From positions 10,131,001-10,195,000 of the forward strand of contig CM028922.1 in NCBI GenBank assembly GCA_016801845.1: a stretch of DNA of 64,000 nucleotides. Reading direction: 5' to 3'. Below the pieces are notes generated by a model, which was given only the letters and a program-made list of their open reading frames with translations, was not told where the DNA came from and made no database searches. Positions 1 through 10,553 of this stretch are shown piece by piece (within the stretch, counting starts at the first letter, position 1; every line of letters starts with the position of its first letter). The position numbers and the translations under genes were made by a program. The DNA comes from Polydactylus sextarius. Lineage: Eukaryota; Chordata; Actinopteri; Polynemidae.

Positions 1-1708
1 ATAATGCAGCATGCTGTATTTCCCGCTAACAAGCATTCATTCATTGTTTAATAATTCATTGTGTCTTGTTGCATCGCTGCCGTCCCTTGTCCACATTTAT
101 GCGGCATTCCATTAACAACAACGAGGCCAGTTTATTCTTCCAGGGCACAAAAGCTCTAACTGTGCCAGCTATTTGTGACACAATTACTGGGCATGCTGAC
201 TGAGAAATCCCTCTGACTAATATATACATTTCCATTTCCATACCTGCAGTGTTGACTCAAAAAAGAAACTCTTCTGTTAGTGTCATCCTATAAGTTTCCC
301 CTGCAGTAGTTTGTGTGGGAGTTTTTTTATTCGCTTTCTATATGCGTGTAGTAACAAGGACAGCTTATCCCCTTTAAACACAAGGTTTTAGTGTAAAAAG
401 ACAGTTATTTTAGCCTGTTACAAAGCATGTCTATTTTAAAAGAGAGGGTGTCAACTACCCAGGCTGTAATCATCTCATTTTTTAGTCAAGCTCCCACAGT
501 TATTTTCTCTAGCTATGCTAACTGCTGAAATGCCTTAAACACCACTGTACTGGATTAGCGTTAACTTTTTGCTATCGTACATTATGATTCTTCTACGGAA
601 TCCTGGTGTAGAGAAATATCTCCCAAATTTAAATAATATATATATTATACCATCTCTCTCAAAAAATAAATGGGAATTTAACAAGACAAACAAGAGTCAG
701 TTAACACAAATCCACATTAGGGTAACAGAATATTAAGATTTAAATGTAACGATTTAAAAGTTATGTATGACAATTTGTATTAGATGATGACAGATTATAG
801 GATTATTTGAATAATCTCTCTGGGCCACGGGGATGTGGTTGTATTATTTCTACCCAGCTTCTGTCTTGTTGTTAAAATTTTATACTCTTTTACCAGACTG
901 TTATAAAATCCCTGATGTCTTTACTTGTTTCTTGTTTTCACGCTGTAATATGGAATATGATTCTAATGATATTTCAAAATACAATGGATCTACAAAACAG
1001 CCAGTAGGGCTTTTAACTATCAGTTAACCTGGTTTATTGATTTGTCAACTAAAAATTAAAAATAAATCTTCAAATTTGCTTGGAAAGCATACAAATCCTC
1101 ATATTTGAGAAGCATAATCCAGCCAATATTTGGTGTTTTACTGGAAAAAATAAGGATTAATCCTATCAAACAGCTATCAGATTTCATCATGCTGTCCATG
1201 TTTGGAGCATAGTCTCATATGTGTTAATAGACACAAAGGAAGAACCTGTTCCTGTTCTGAACCCCTTGGCAGGTCGGGCCCTTCCCTTCCTCTTTTTACC
1301 TCCGTTGATTTCCTCCGGGAACAGTTTCCTTCCTCAGTCAAAAAAACATTCAGGTTAATTGACATCTCTAAGTTGCTCATAGGTGTGAATATGAGCGCTG
1401 TCTCTATACTGTATGTCAACCCTGTGATAGACTGACAACCTGTCCAGGGTTCAACTCCGCCTCCCACCTTATGTCAGCTGGGATTGACTCCCCCCAGGCC
1501 TCAAAACCTAAGTGGCATAGTTAATGGATGGATGGATGGAAAACCCCTGTTTTACTCTGTCAGTCATAAAATTCCAAAAGATCCCTGGGTCAGAAACCTA
1601 CCTGCTCATGTTTTCTTTCTAGATTTTAAAAATAAAGCACTGTCTGTTTATAGTGTGGCCTCATGCTGTTGTTGACAGTTGCTAGGGGAGACAGATGATG
1701 GACATTAC
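1..1708 (-). other. vav2: vav2 intron (partial), after the DH exon at 1709-1808
   Basis: No exon of the following DH segment (E-x-C-x-x-K-V, LLVVPMQRVLKYH) can be found in either strand here. The stretch is AT-rich and contains the GGAT-tailed repeat at 1395-1541. Otherwise I see nothing in it. Confidence 0.85.
1395..1541 (+). repeat. GGAT-tailed fish interspersed element (SINE or LINE 3' end)
   Basis: The block contains gatagactgacaacctgtcc, agggttcaactccgcctccc, then a cagctgggattgactccccc stretch, and ends in four GGAT units. This layout is the common 3' end of an abundant fish short repeat, recognised from memory. I do not assign it to a named family. Confidence 0.75.
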
Positions 1709-1808
1709 CTCTACTTTAATCTTGACGTCTTCACGCGTTGCTATTAGCTCATCCAGTGTCTTCTGTGCATTTTCCATGTGACTGCAGTACTGACCGTAGA
1801 TCAACAAC
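1709..1808 (-). CDS. vav2: vav2 exon: DH domain, fourth segment
   Basis: This 100-nt exon finishes the Arg codon and encodes LLIYGQYCSHMENAQKTL, then DELIATREDVKIKVE. Human VAV2 has RLLIYGEYCSHMEHAQNTL at the same place, so the identity is clear. It is the middle of the DH domain; the catalytic helix carrying PMQRVLKYHLLL should be on the next exon, which is beyond position 1. The acceptor is a T-rich tract ending in tcaccag. The donor reads GAG-gtaatg, with T at +5, so it departs from consensus. If that intron were retained, the frame would run only eight more codons to a stop. Confidence 0.96.
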
Positions 1809-4800
1809 CTGGTGAAGGATGGAAAAAAAAAATCAATAGCTGTTAATATAAATACACCATCACAGCTCATCAACCTGCTGGGAATGTGAAGAGGAAGTAA
1901 CACGTTTTGAACTAGTAAACAACTGAAATAACTGTAAATGTTTGACTACGGCTCCGTCTGCCAAGTCGGTTCTGCAGATAATTAAACATATACCTTCAAT
2001 CATCCTTTTTGAAGGATCGCCATTAGATATTTTTACACAAAAAAGTGAAGAAATCTGTTAAAGCTGAGTGAAGACCCAATTTGGTCTACCAATCAAAAGC
2101 CCTGAAATAAAAAGACAATGAAAGACATTTCATTTTTTAAACTGTTATAACTGCTTTCACTCCCAGAAGAGCAACTGCGGCTGAGCACATCTAACAAATG
2201 TTCCAGTTCCAAATGATAAAACATTAACGTCTGTCGAGAGGAATCTATGACTGAGATTTTGATTTAGGTGTCTCTGCTTGTCCTCTGTGAGTGTTGGAGC
2301 ACATGGCACTGTTCAAAGCTCAGGATATAATCTAAATGAGGACTAATGAGGCCATCCTTAATTTAAAAAAAAGCAAAAAAAATATATCATGCTTTTGTAA
2401 AAAAAATAAAAATAAATAATAATATATATAGAGAGAGCCAAAGTAGATTGCTGCTTGAGTCCACAATTAGCTCTGACATGGTTAGAGTCATTGAGCCTTA
2501 AGGCAATGTCCTGTACATTAATTTTAAGATTAATAACACAATTTTAAAGGGTCAGCCTGAGAGCCATTTGGCACTGTGGGGGGGGTAGATAAATGAGTAT
2601 GTGAACAAATGTATTATGATTAGGAATACACGTGAATGTCATGAATAAGTAATGACTTGATTTTGCATCCCAGGGTGATATGTGGAAAGGAAGGGTGGCA
2701 TCCTCTTGCCAATAAACTGTAATCACAGAACACTAATGAAAGATGCTGCTTTCTATCAGGCGGGTTTGGAGAGTCGCTCTTATCAGTGTGAGGAAAGAAA
2801 ATCTCGAGCAGTGAAGGAGACGCCAGCCGTGTTCATTAGATATTACAATGAGACCCTGACACAGATCTGCGGGTTCAGTTAGGAGGGAGTTCAAAGTCAT
2901 CTTGCCCGGAGGATGCTGCTGCACGCGGCACACATTCCTCTCACTCACTCATTGGGTCAAAGTAGGGCACTGGCACGGCTGGTACGGCGCTAACCCCCCA
3001 CCACCACCTCACACCCCCTGGAAGAGTTGGCACTCTACTCTCTTAATCTGAATCTTGAATGAGGCGAGGCGGCGCAGAGAACTGGCACCTGGAAGACTAA
3101 TCAAGACAAGAGCAACACTGCAAACATGGCGGAAAAGGAAATGGTGCAAAAAAATTTTTGGTGCAGTGGCAAAAATAATGAAACTATCTCTGGGATAATA
3201 CATTGTATGTGTATGTGTATGTGTAGATATATATATATACATACAGTCACAGCCACAAATTACTACCTATATGTTGATGTTATGTTTGTTTTTCTCGTTT
3301 TTATTAATTTTCCCAAAGAAGGGAACTTTCAGGTGAAATTACTGTGACTGGCAATTGTAGTGAAAACAGGGTGAATGTCAATAAAAAGCAGATACAGTAA
3401 AAACTATCTATATATGTTGTGTTTGTTTATGTGTTTCATATACAGAAGACAAACTACTTTTGACATGTAAAAGATGTTTTTTTAAACCAGCAGATCAATT
3501 TAAACTTATTTTTACTCAGCCAACATATTTTATTCTAAATAATAAATAAAAACATTTTTCAGCTTCTCTGCTAAAATGTGGTTTATATAAATTGTGACTT
3601 GACTCTTTCAGTTATGGCACACTATATGGAATAAGTCTTATTTTTAATATGGCTGGAAGTAGATAGTGAAACGAGTCCACAGCTTGACTCTGCTGTTCCC
3701 AGAACTCTTAAGTGCAAACTTGTGAATCTCTATTATTAATACAAAAGCATCTCATCGCATGAATAATTCTGCTCTGGAAATATTCCTAAAATATTGAGGC
3801 AGTAAATATATGATTCAGTGTCGTGTTTTGTGGAACTTTGAAAACTGGAGCCTGGAGTCTTCTCTTTGAAAGCTGCATTTCTGTGACATTGCTTCATCAG
3901 AGATGAACCAAGGATGATCACTGGAGCTTCACTGGAGCTGGAGTTTGAGTTTTGACTCAGTCCCGCCCCCCTGCAGTGATGAGACTCTAACCCCTGGTTA
4001 AAGTGGCCCTGGGCTTAGAAGCCCCCTGATTAAGACTTGATCCACACTCGAAGAGACAGCTCCCCTTAGCTCCCGCTCCTCCAGGACAACAAAGTGATTG
4101 AGATTAATGGGAGCCTTGATCAATTATAAGACAGCGAGCGGACTGTGCAACGTAGCAAGGATCCAGGGACACGTGACAGAGACATCCATCACACAGTAAC
4201 TTATGAGGACATTATATGACATGAAGGTCTTCTTTAAAGAAGCTGTCTGATGGCAGATTTCAAAGGGTTGAAGCTACTGGTGTGAAGGTGGGAATCACTG
4301 CGGCAGTTAAAGCAAAGAAAACATGAGAGAGTTAAATCAACGTTCGGTGAAGCAGGTACACAGAATAAACATGGTCAACACTGTTCATAAACACCTTGTA
4401 GTACAATTTGTGAAGGCTAGACCTCATGAAGTTTGTTTGCGTGCTCATTTATATTCATCACCATGACCTTAATAAAGAAAATTGTCTCTGAGGGACCAAA
4501 ATCTTTTTTTCTTTTTTTCTCCCTTCTCTCGCAATGATGGGAAGAGCTAAGTGAATGAAATTTGATTAAAAGAGTGATTTGTATGCATATCTGGTCGGGT
4601 TGAAAAGAAGGTCATCTTTTTAGTGAGTGTCTGCTTGTGAATATGTGTTTTTTCATGTTGTACCTCTGGGAGAATGGAGCAAGCAGCTCATTTCCCACTG
4701 TCTGAAGGCGTCATTTCTCAAGTTTCCACTTGTGGCAAACAAGACAGCCGGTCATAAGAAAGCAATTTAGTTTCTTTTAAGTTCATTAGCTTTGTTTTTA

Positions 4801-4914
4801 CAACATCATTATCATATGGTTACAGCTTAGCCCTCACATCAAACCAGTAATACCATCTCACTGTATCCAACTTAAGTAATTATTATATATTTATTATTAT
4901 ATATATATATTATA

Positions 4915-5115
4915 TTTTTAAGTAAGTCACAATGATTTTTGATCTTTGGTCACAAAAATGAAAAAAAAGTAAGTTTGTGCCAAATTTGAAATAATTCCAT
5001 TAAGATTCTCTTGAACTATTAAGTTCACATGGCATTTTTTGTTTTGTTTTGTTTTTTTTTTTTTCATTTTCTGAGGTCACAGTGCCCTTGATCTAACTGT
5101 TTGACAGTTTTGCCG
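4915..5115 (+). repeat. Fish interspersed repeat, copy 1 (aggtcac...gtgccaaatttga family)
   Basis: It shares ttgtgccaaatttgaa plus the flanking order (aagtcacaatga, cttggtcacaaaaat-like, attcc) with 35331-35671. It also has the ggtcacagtgcccttgatct segment typical of a very common fish repeat whose consensus reads about tgaccttgacctttgacc. It is interrupted by a T-rich stretch at about 5036-5065. Confidence 0.65.
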
Positions 5116-7734
5116 TCAAACAGATAAATTTCCCCTTGTGTTCCCAAATAAAATATATTTTCTTCTATTCTGTTATGCAAATGTAAAGTATTTATTTATT
5201 TCATTATCGACAGAATCATATCTGAGGTCAGTGCAGTACAATTGTATCCCTGTTATTTTCTTATCAGAGTTGTGTGCTCAGCATCTTGGAAAGGTGAAAT
5301 GTAAGAGAAAAATTGTGTGTAAGGATTTTTTTATTTATTTATTTATTTTTATCTCAGTTCTTTTTTAAAGTTCACAAAAGATAAGTGACATCAAATAGAA
5401 AACATTGCATCTTGTGGGTTTTTCTGCATTGAAATAAACAACAACTGTACCAAAAAATATCGCAACCCCATTTCACTCAATCAGACGCAGCCAGTCAGTC
5501 AACTGCGAGATTCAGACGCCGTGTTGTGAGGAAACGCGTTATATTTTTACACATTTAATAACAGCCTTTCATTTGGAGAGTTGAGAGGCTATTCACATGC
5601 TTTGTCGTCGTCCCTGAGACAGGCAGTGGAACAAAAGGAAAAGGGCTAATGACACACAAGCACACTGCAGCATGTATCCACTCTTGGCCCAGTCAGCTGT
5701 AATTAGTCCGTGACATTGTGAAAGGTACACTCTTTACTTGACACCTTATCTGGACACATCTCAGTGGGAGGTAACAACTTAACATTTCCTGTTTTCTTCT
5801 TGTGTTTCTGCTTTAATATCTGCAGGCTGAAACACCACATTGTATTTGCAAGGGGAGTAAAAATGAAAATAAAGCTTTTCTGAAACAGTATTTTAATTAG
5901 ACTGCAAATCTTCGGGTGGTATTGAAGCTTCTTATCAACCTCGCTCAAAACAGCTAAATAACTAAATAACTGTCAAGCGAGAAACTCCAACGGTCCAAAG
6001 TTTTCTACAGTGGAAAACTAATGATAAAAATGCTGTCTTGTTTTTCTTTTACACCTCCTTTGTGTGATATCGATTTCCCTCTCACCGATGAGAATAGAGG
6101 CAAAGAGGAACAAGGAATGATTTCCTGACAAAAGACAGAAATTGTAGAGGGAGGATTATTCATGCAGGGAGACAAGAAAGACAATGTTATTCCAGTCCTT
6201 GATCTGACAGAATGGGGAACAATAGGTTTTAACAGTTTATTTGCAAATAAAAGCTGTTCTGTGTTTTTTTCTCCTTGTGGAAAAAAATACAGTTGTAAAA
6301 AAAAAAAAAAAAAAAAAGAAAGGAAAGGAAGAAAAAGTCTGCAAACGGGCGCAAGAGAAACGTCTAAACAGGAGGCATGTTTGAGAGTTTTCCTTTGGGT
6401 TAGTTTGCTGGTGCAGTAAAAACTTGCTGTTTACATTCTTTTCAGTGCCAGTGATATTGCCCTGCTGTGTTGGCCTCTTTCATAATGAGGATGCTGTCGT
6501 GCATGTTATTTCACAGAAAATGCAATTTTGAGTAAATGCGCCTTGGGCCTTCACCCCTCCCTCCCTCCTTTTCTCCTGCCCTTGCCGAGCCCTGCAAGAT
6601 GAGTAAAGAAGGCGACTGAGGAAATCTCCCAACAAACCAGAAGTGACAGGCTGTGGAACCAACTAATATTCTCTGACACATGGCATTGGGACCCCCTCAC
6701 CTCCACTCAACACATCCAGCACACAGTAAATGGAGGAGAACACAGAGCAAAGACCTCCAATAAGGAGGCTCAGAGTGTGGCCATGATTAGGCTCGGAAGA
6801 AAATCTCAGCGCCAGATTACTCTGGAAATGAGTTAGGGAATGTTGCAAATGAGGATATCAACAAGAGGGTACTTAGATGCCCATTTAGTTTATAGCTCTA
6901 CCTCTGAGTGCGCTTTTCCATTCAGCCTGGTCCTGGCTGTTTAAAATTGAGAAGTAGTCGAGATAAAAACCAGTGACATTTTCAGCATGGCATTCAGTTC
7001 AGTGACAAAAAAGCTTTACCCTTTTTTGTACTGACGTGAGAAAAAAAAAAGAACATACAAGCACATTGTTGTAAAGGTCGCAGAGACTTACAAGTATAGA
7101 TAACCAAATTATTTATGCCGAGGCAGGTCCTCAGGAAACCTGCCAAGACGCTTGATGATGCCAGTTCTGTGCAGGTCCAATTCCCCTGGTCACTTTTGTT
7201 TATCGGTTCAGAGAGACAAGAAGCCGCGGTGGCCCATAATGAGGCAGGTATACGTGTCAATCACAAGTGGCGAATCAAAGCCCGTGACGCACAGAATCTG
7301 CAAATCTAATGAATCGTTTTCTTAAAATAACCCCGCGCCGCATTTTGGAAAATGTCGGTAAATATTAACAAAGAACTGTATATCATTAGCAAATTTGTTT
7401 ATGAATAGAAGGTAAATGTTAGATATTTCTGTCAAAGATAGAAGGTTAAGCTGTTACAAAACAGCTTAACTGTTAATGTACTTTTGGTCTGGTTCTGTAC
7501 TCATGGCATTTTGATTTTTCGGGATTATAAGAAACACCAGCTGTGATCCGGAGCTTATCACCCATACCACATCAGTATTGGACCTCACTGACGCTCTTGT
7601 AGCTGAGTGGAAATGCAAATATCTGCAGCCAGATTGCGACATATTGTAGAAAGTCTTTAAAGAAGAGTGATAGCAGCAGATTAATGCTAATGGTTTTTTA
7701 AAAAAAGACTGTGGTCAGGTCAACAACAATTGGG

Positions 7735-7890
7735 ACTACATTTATATAGTTCTTTTCTAGTCTTCTGTTAACCACTGAAAGCACTTGACACTACAGTTGA
7801 CATTCAGCCATTCACACACACCTTCACACAGTCTCTATACATTGTGCTATTTTAGTAACATTCAAACACATCCATACAACGATGGAACAG
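7735..7890 (+). repeat. Fish interspersed repeat, first half (tttatatag...ttttctagtc family)
   Basis: It contains acatttatatagttcttttc, tagtcttctgttaaccact, gaaagcacttgacac and cattcacacacaccttcac. This is the first half of a widespread fish repeat (consensus about tttatatagcgcttttctag). The second half of the same family appears at 33530-33745 and 47485-47590. Confidence 0.65.
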
Positions 7891-8548
7891 CCATCTTTAA
7901 GCGTTGTCATGGTACAGGCAAGTACAATATTTCTTTGTTAAACATTTAGTCGTGCAAGTCATGAAATACTATCTCTGAGACAGTTCTTCTAACACTCAAA
8001 TGAACAGAGCAAAAATAGTATTCATTATTGAAAAAAAAAAAACTTAAGTATAAATGATGGAACTACAGAAACAGTTGTTTCTTTTCTCTGTGTCTGCTTC
8101 TGTGCTCACTTCTTCTAAGTACTTCATGTGACCACCTCCCATTTCTATGCAGGGATCTTTGGCTTGCTGGACCTTATCTGGGATTGCGTGCAAATTATGA
8201 CTTCAGAACCCACTGTTCCATCAGATTATAGAGTCTGATGAACTGAAGGAGTAAGGAGATACAGTAAGCGTGCGTGCGAGTAAGTAATAGAGGGAGGGAG
8301 AGAAGTATGTGTTTGTCTCTGTATTTGTAAGATCAGAGACTCTCATGTCTCACCAACTTTGTGTTAAGCAGCCCGCTAGGCTGAAGGAAGAGGCCTGTGA
8401 TGACCCTATTACCTATGTAAAGTGACGTTGCCCAAAGACATACTGTGACTGTTTGCTTCAGATGGAAGGATGTGGACAAGGGAGAAGTGAGCTATCAGGA
8501 TCACTGTGCAGATAAATATAATATGTACTTATGTATGCAAAAGCAGGT

Positions 8549-8581
<33 letters not shown>

Positions 8582-8592
8582 CATATACACAC
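8549..8592. repeat. (CA)n microsatellite
   Basis: About 44 nt of CA units with one aaac and one atat interruption. Confidence 0.95.
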
Positions 8593-9296
8593 TCATTGAT
8601 GTATGTGACTCACTCTTGCAGTAATGGCTGTATCATTCGGGCAGAGTGGCGTATCCATGGCTCAGTATGGAATCATGACTGGGGCCAGAACCTATCATCA
8701 CCATCATTACCATTACCTATGAAGCAGCCGCACTCACACACAGCAGGGAGGCAAATCACTACTCCCCTTAGGGATGCAAATTATCCACGCGTTGCTCGGC
8801 AGCTGGGAGAGATCACCCATCTGAAACAAAACTCTGTTCTACTGTTCGCCGTGTTTTGTAATCACCACTACAACAAAAACCTCTCTCTTATCTTCAGAAT
8901 TAATAATATTACAGACTTTAGAATTTTTGAGGTGGTACCTGGAAGAGTGCACTTAGTTAGGTTTAGAAACAATAAACAACAAATGCAAAGAATGTAATAG
9001 TAACAACAAAGAAAGTGATATGGTGGTGTAAGAGGAAAAGGAAAGTGTACACCTAATGCTATCTTGAGTGGATTTACTCTGATTGTTTTGGTTGCTCTCT
9101 CAGCTTTTTCCACCAACATGTTTTGTTTTAATCGACTTATTCTTTGAGCACTAATCCCATCAATCCTCCTCTTCCCCCGACGCTGTAGATGTTAAGTTTG
9201 ATTATGCCTCTTAAATTTGAGAGGGTAGATGGAAAAAAACAGTCCCCCGCACTATTAGGGATTTTTAACTTATCTCATGCGTGTGAGGATACAAAC

Positions 9297-9397
9297 CTTT
9301 CCTTGAAGTCGAGGAAGATCTTCCCCAGAGCACTTCCTCCGCTGAGCATGTTCAGGTCGATGGCTCGCAGGAGGGCAAAGTGGACCTTGATTACATC
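9297..9397 (-). CDS. vav2: vav2 exon: DH domain, third segment
   Basis: This 101-nt exon encodes DVIKVHFALLRAIDLNMLSG, then GSALGKIFLDFKE and two bases of an Arg codon. The equivalent human VAV2 segment starts DLIKVHHSFLRAIDVSVM and ends KVFLDFKE. It forms middle DH helices. No frame on the minus strand begins with Met here, so it does not stand out as an open reading frame. The acceptor is a long T tract ending in tctcag. The donor is gtttgt, which lacks the usual A at +3 and G at +5 and so looks weak. It ends in phase 2 and joins the exon at 1808 (AG plus G gives Arg). Confidence 0.94.
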
Positions 9398-10484
9398 CTG
9401 AGAAAAAAAAATCACATCAAAAATTAGCATTATTAGCTGAATTCTAAACAATTCTGAATCCTTCCCTTTATCAAACTAGTTATTTCCTAGGATAATAAGT
9501 ACGTTAGGTGTGCAACCCTTATTTATTACTTTTGTAACAGTCTTTTAAGTCTAACATGGTCTGATTGTTGGTCCGTTTCTATATTTAAATCTTGCACATG
9601 CAGAATAAAACACATTCCAGTCGTAAAGTTTGCAAAGCACCAACTGTTGTCCACTGAGTGATTTTCTTACACAGCAGGAAAATGCAGTTCTCAGCCAACA
9701 TTACTCAAATAAAAATAATTGTGTTCCTATTGAGGACTATTTTCAGCAGTGGATTAATATACATTTGCTGTCTCTGCAGCATCAAGATGGTGTACATGGG
9801 ACTAATCTACATTAGCTGTGTTCGTGGTAATAAAGGCGAGGGTCACCACCAGTGCAAAAAAATGTGTCTCATTGATTGGTTTTTAATAGTTTTTAATAGC
9901 AGAGCTCTGTAGCTCAGAGGAATAACTACTAGGATCCATTAATGTTGTTTTTAGTCTACCAGACAAAAAGAAAAAAAAATAACATATTGCCAGTGTTATG
10001 TATTAGGTTAATCAAGATGTGACAGCTGAAAGCAAATACCATCCAATGTCATTCATTGTTATGGGTTCTGAGGAAATCATAGAAACACTGGATTAAAAAG
10101 AGTTGAACTGGATGGAAAGTATGTGGTGGCCTTGTTAAATTCAGACCAGTTACATACTGAGGCTTTCTAAAGCTTCATCATTCAAGATAAAAAAACTTAC
10201 TTGTTCACTGAGGACAGAGATCCATTTTGTATTTTTTGAAGTTTTTCAGAAAAAAAACCCCAAAAACATTTCTATTATGAAAGTAATGAACCATAACACC
10301 ATAGTCTCTATGTGCACTGAACCATGAAGATACATACAGTTCTGTTGACACCAATGATATACATATATACAACACATGTTATGCATTCAGCCATCCATAT
10401 ACAAAGTAAATTATTCACTTGGTGTGTGACAAATCCGTGCAAGCTGTAAAAGAAATCATTTTCTTTGCTTGAGTAGATACTTAC
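9398..10484 (-). other. vav2: vav2 intron, 1.1 kb
   Basis: Intron between the second and third DH exons. It is plain AT-rich sequence with short A tracts; I see no repeat family, exon or RNA gene in it. Confidence 0.9.
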
Positions 10485-10553
10485 CTCAAGGTTGACGAAG
10501 ATGGCCTCCATATCCTGTGGACTCAAGACTTGCTTCAGCGGGATCATGTAATT
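10485..10553 (-). CDS. vav2: vav2 exon: DH domain, second segment
   Basis: This 69-nt exon encodes NYMIPLKQVLSPQDMEAIF followed by VNLE, phase 0 at both ends. It is the DH segment that in human VAV2 reads NYMSPLRLVLSPADMAAVF, followed by INLE, where the chain leaves the first long helix and enters the next. The acceptor is tttttgttcaag, in which the base before AG is A rather than the usual pyrimidine, a slightly weak site. The donor gtaagt is perfect. The open frame continues past the donor into intron, but that extension has no family match and is not coding. Confidence 0.95.

Larger units (their letters stand above)
1809..9296 (-). other. vav2: vav2 intron, 7.5 kb
   Basis: Intron between the third and fourth DH exons. 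It holds a fish interspersed-repeat fragment at 4915-5115, a half repeat at 7735-7890, a CA tract at 8549-8592, a poly-A/T-rich patch near 6299-6318 and a homeodomain-site-like block near 4045-4150. No coding exon was found. Confidence 0.9.

Noticed and set aside
8506..8997. 163-codon plus-strand frame
   Set aside because: It begins in the CA microsatellite (THTHTNTHTHTYTH) and has no family match; a low-complexity artefact.
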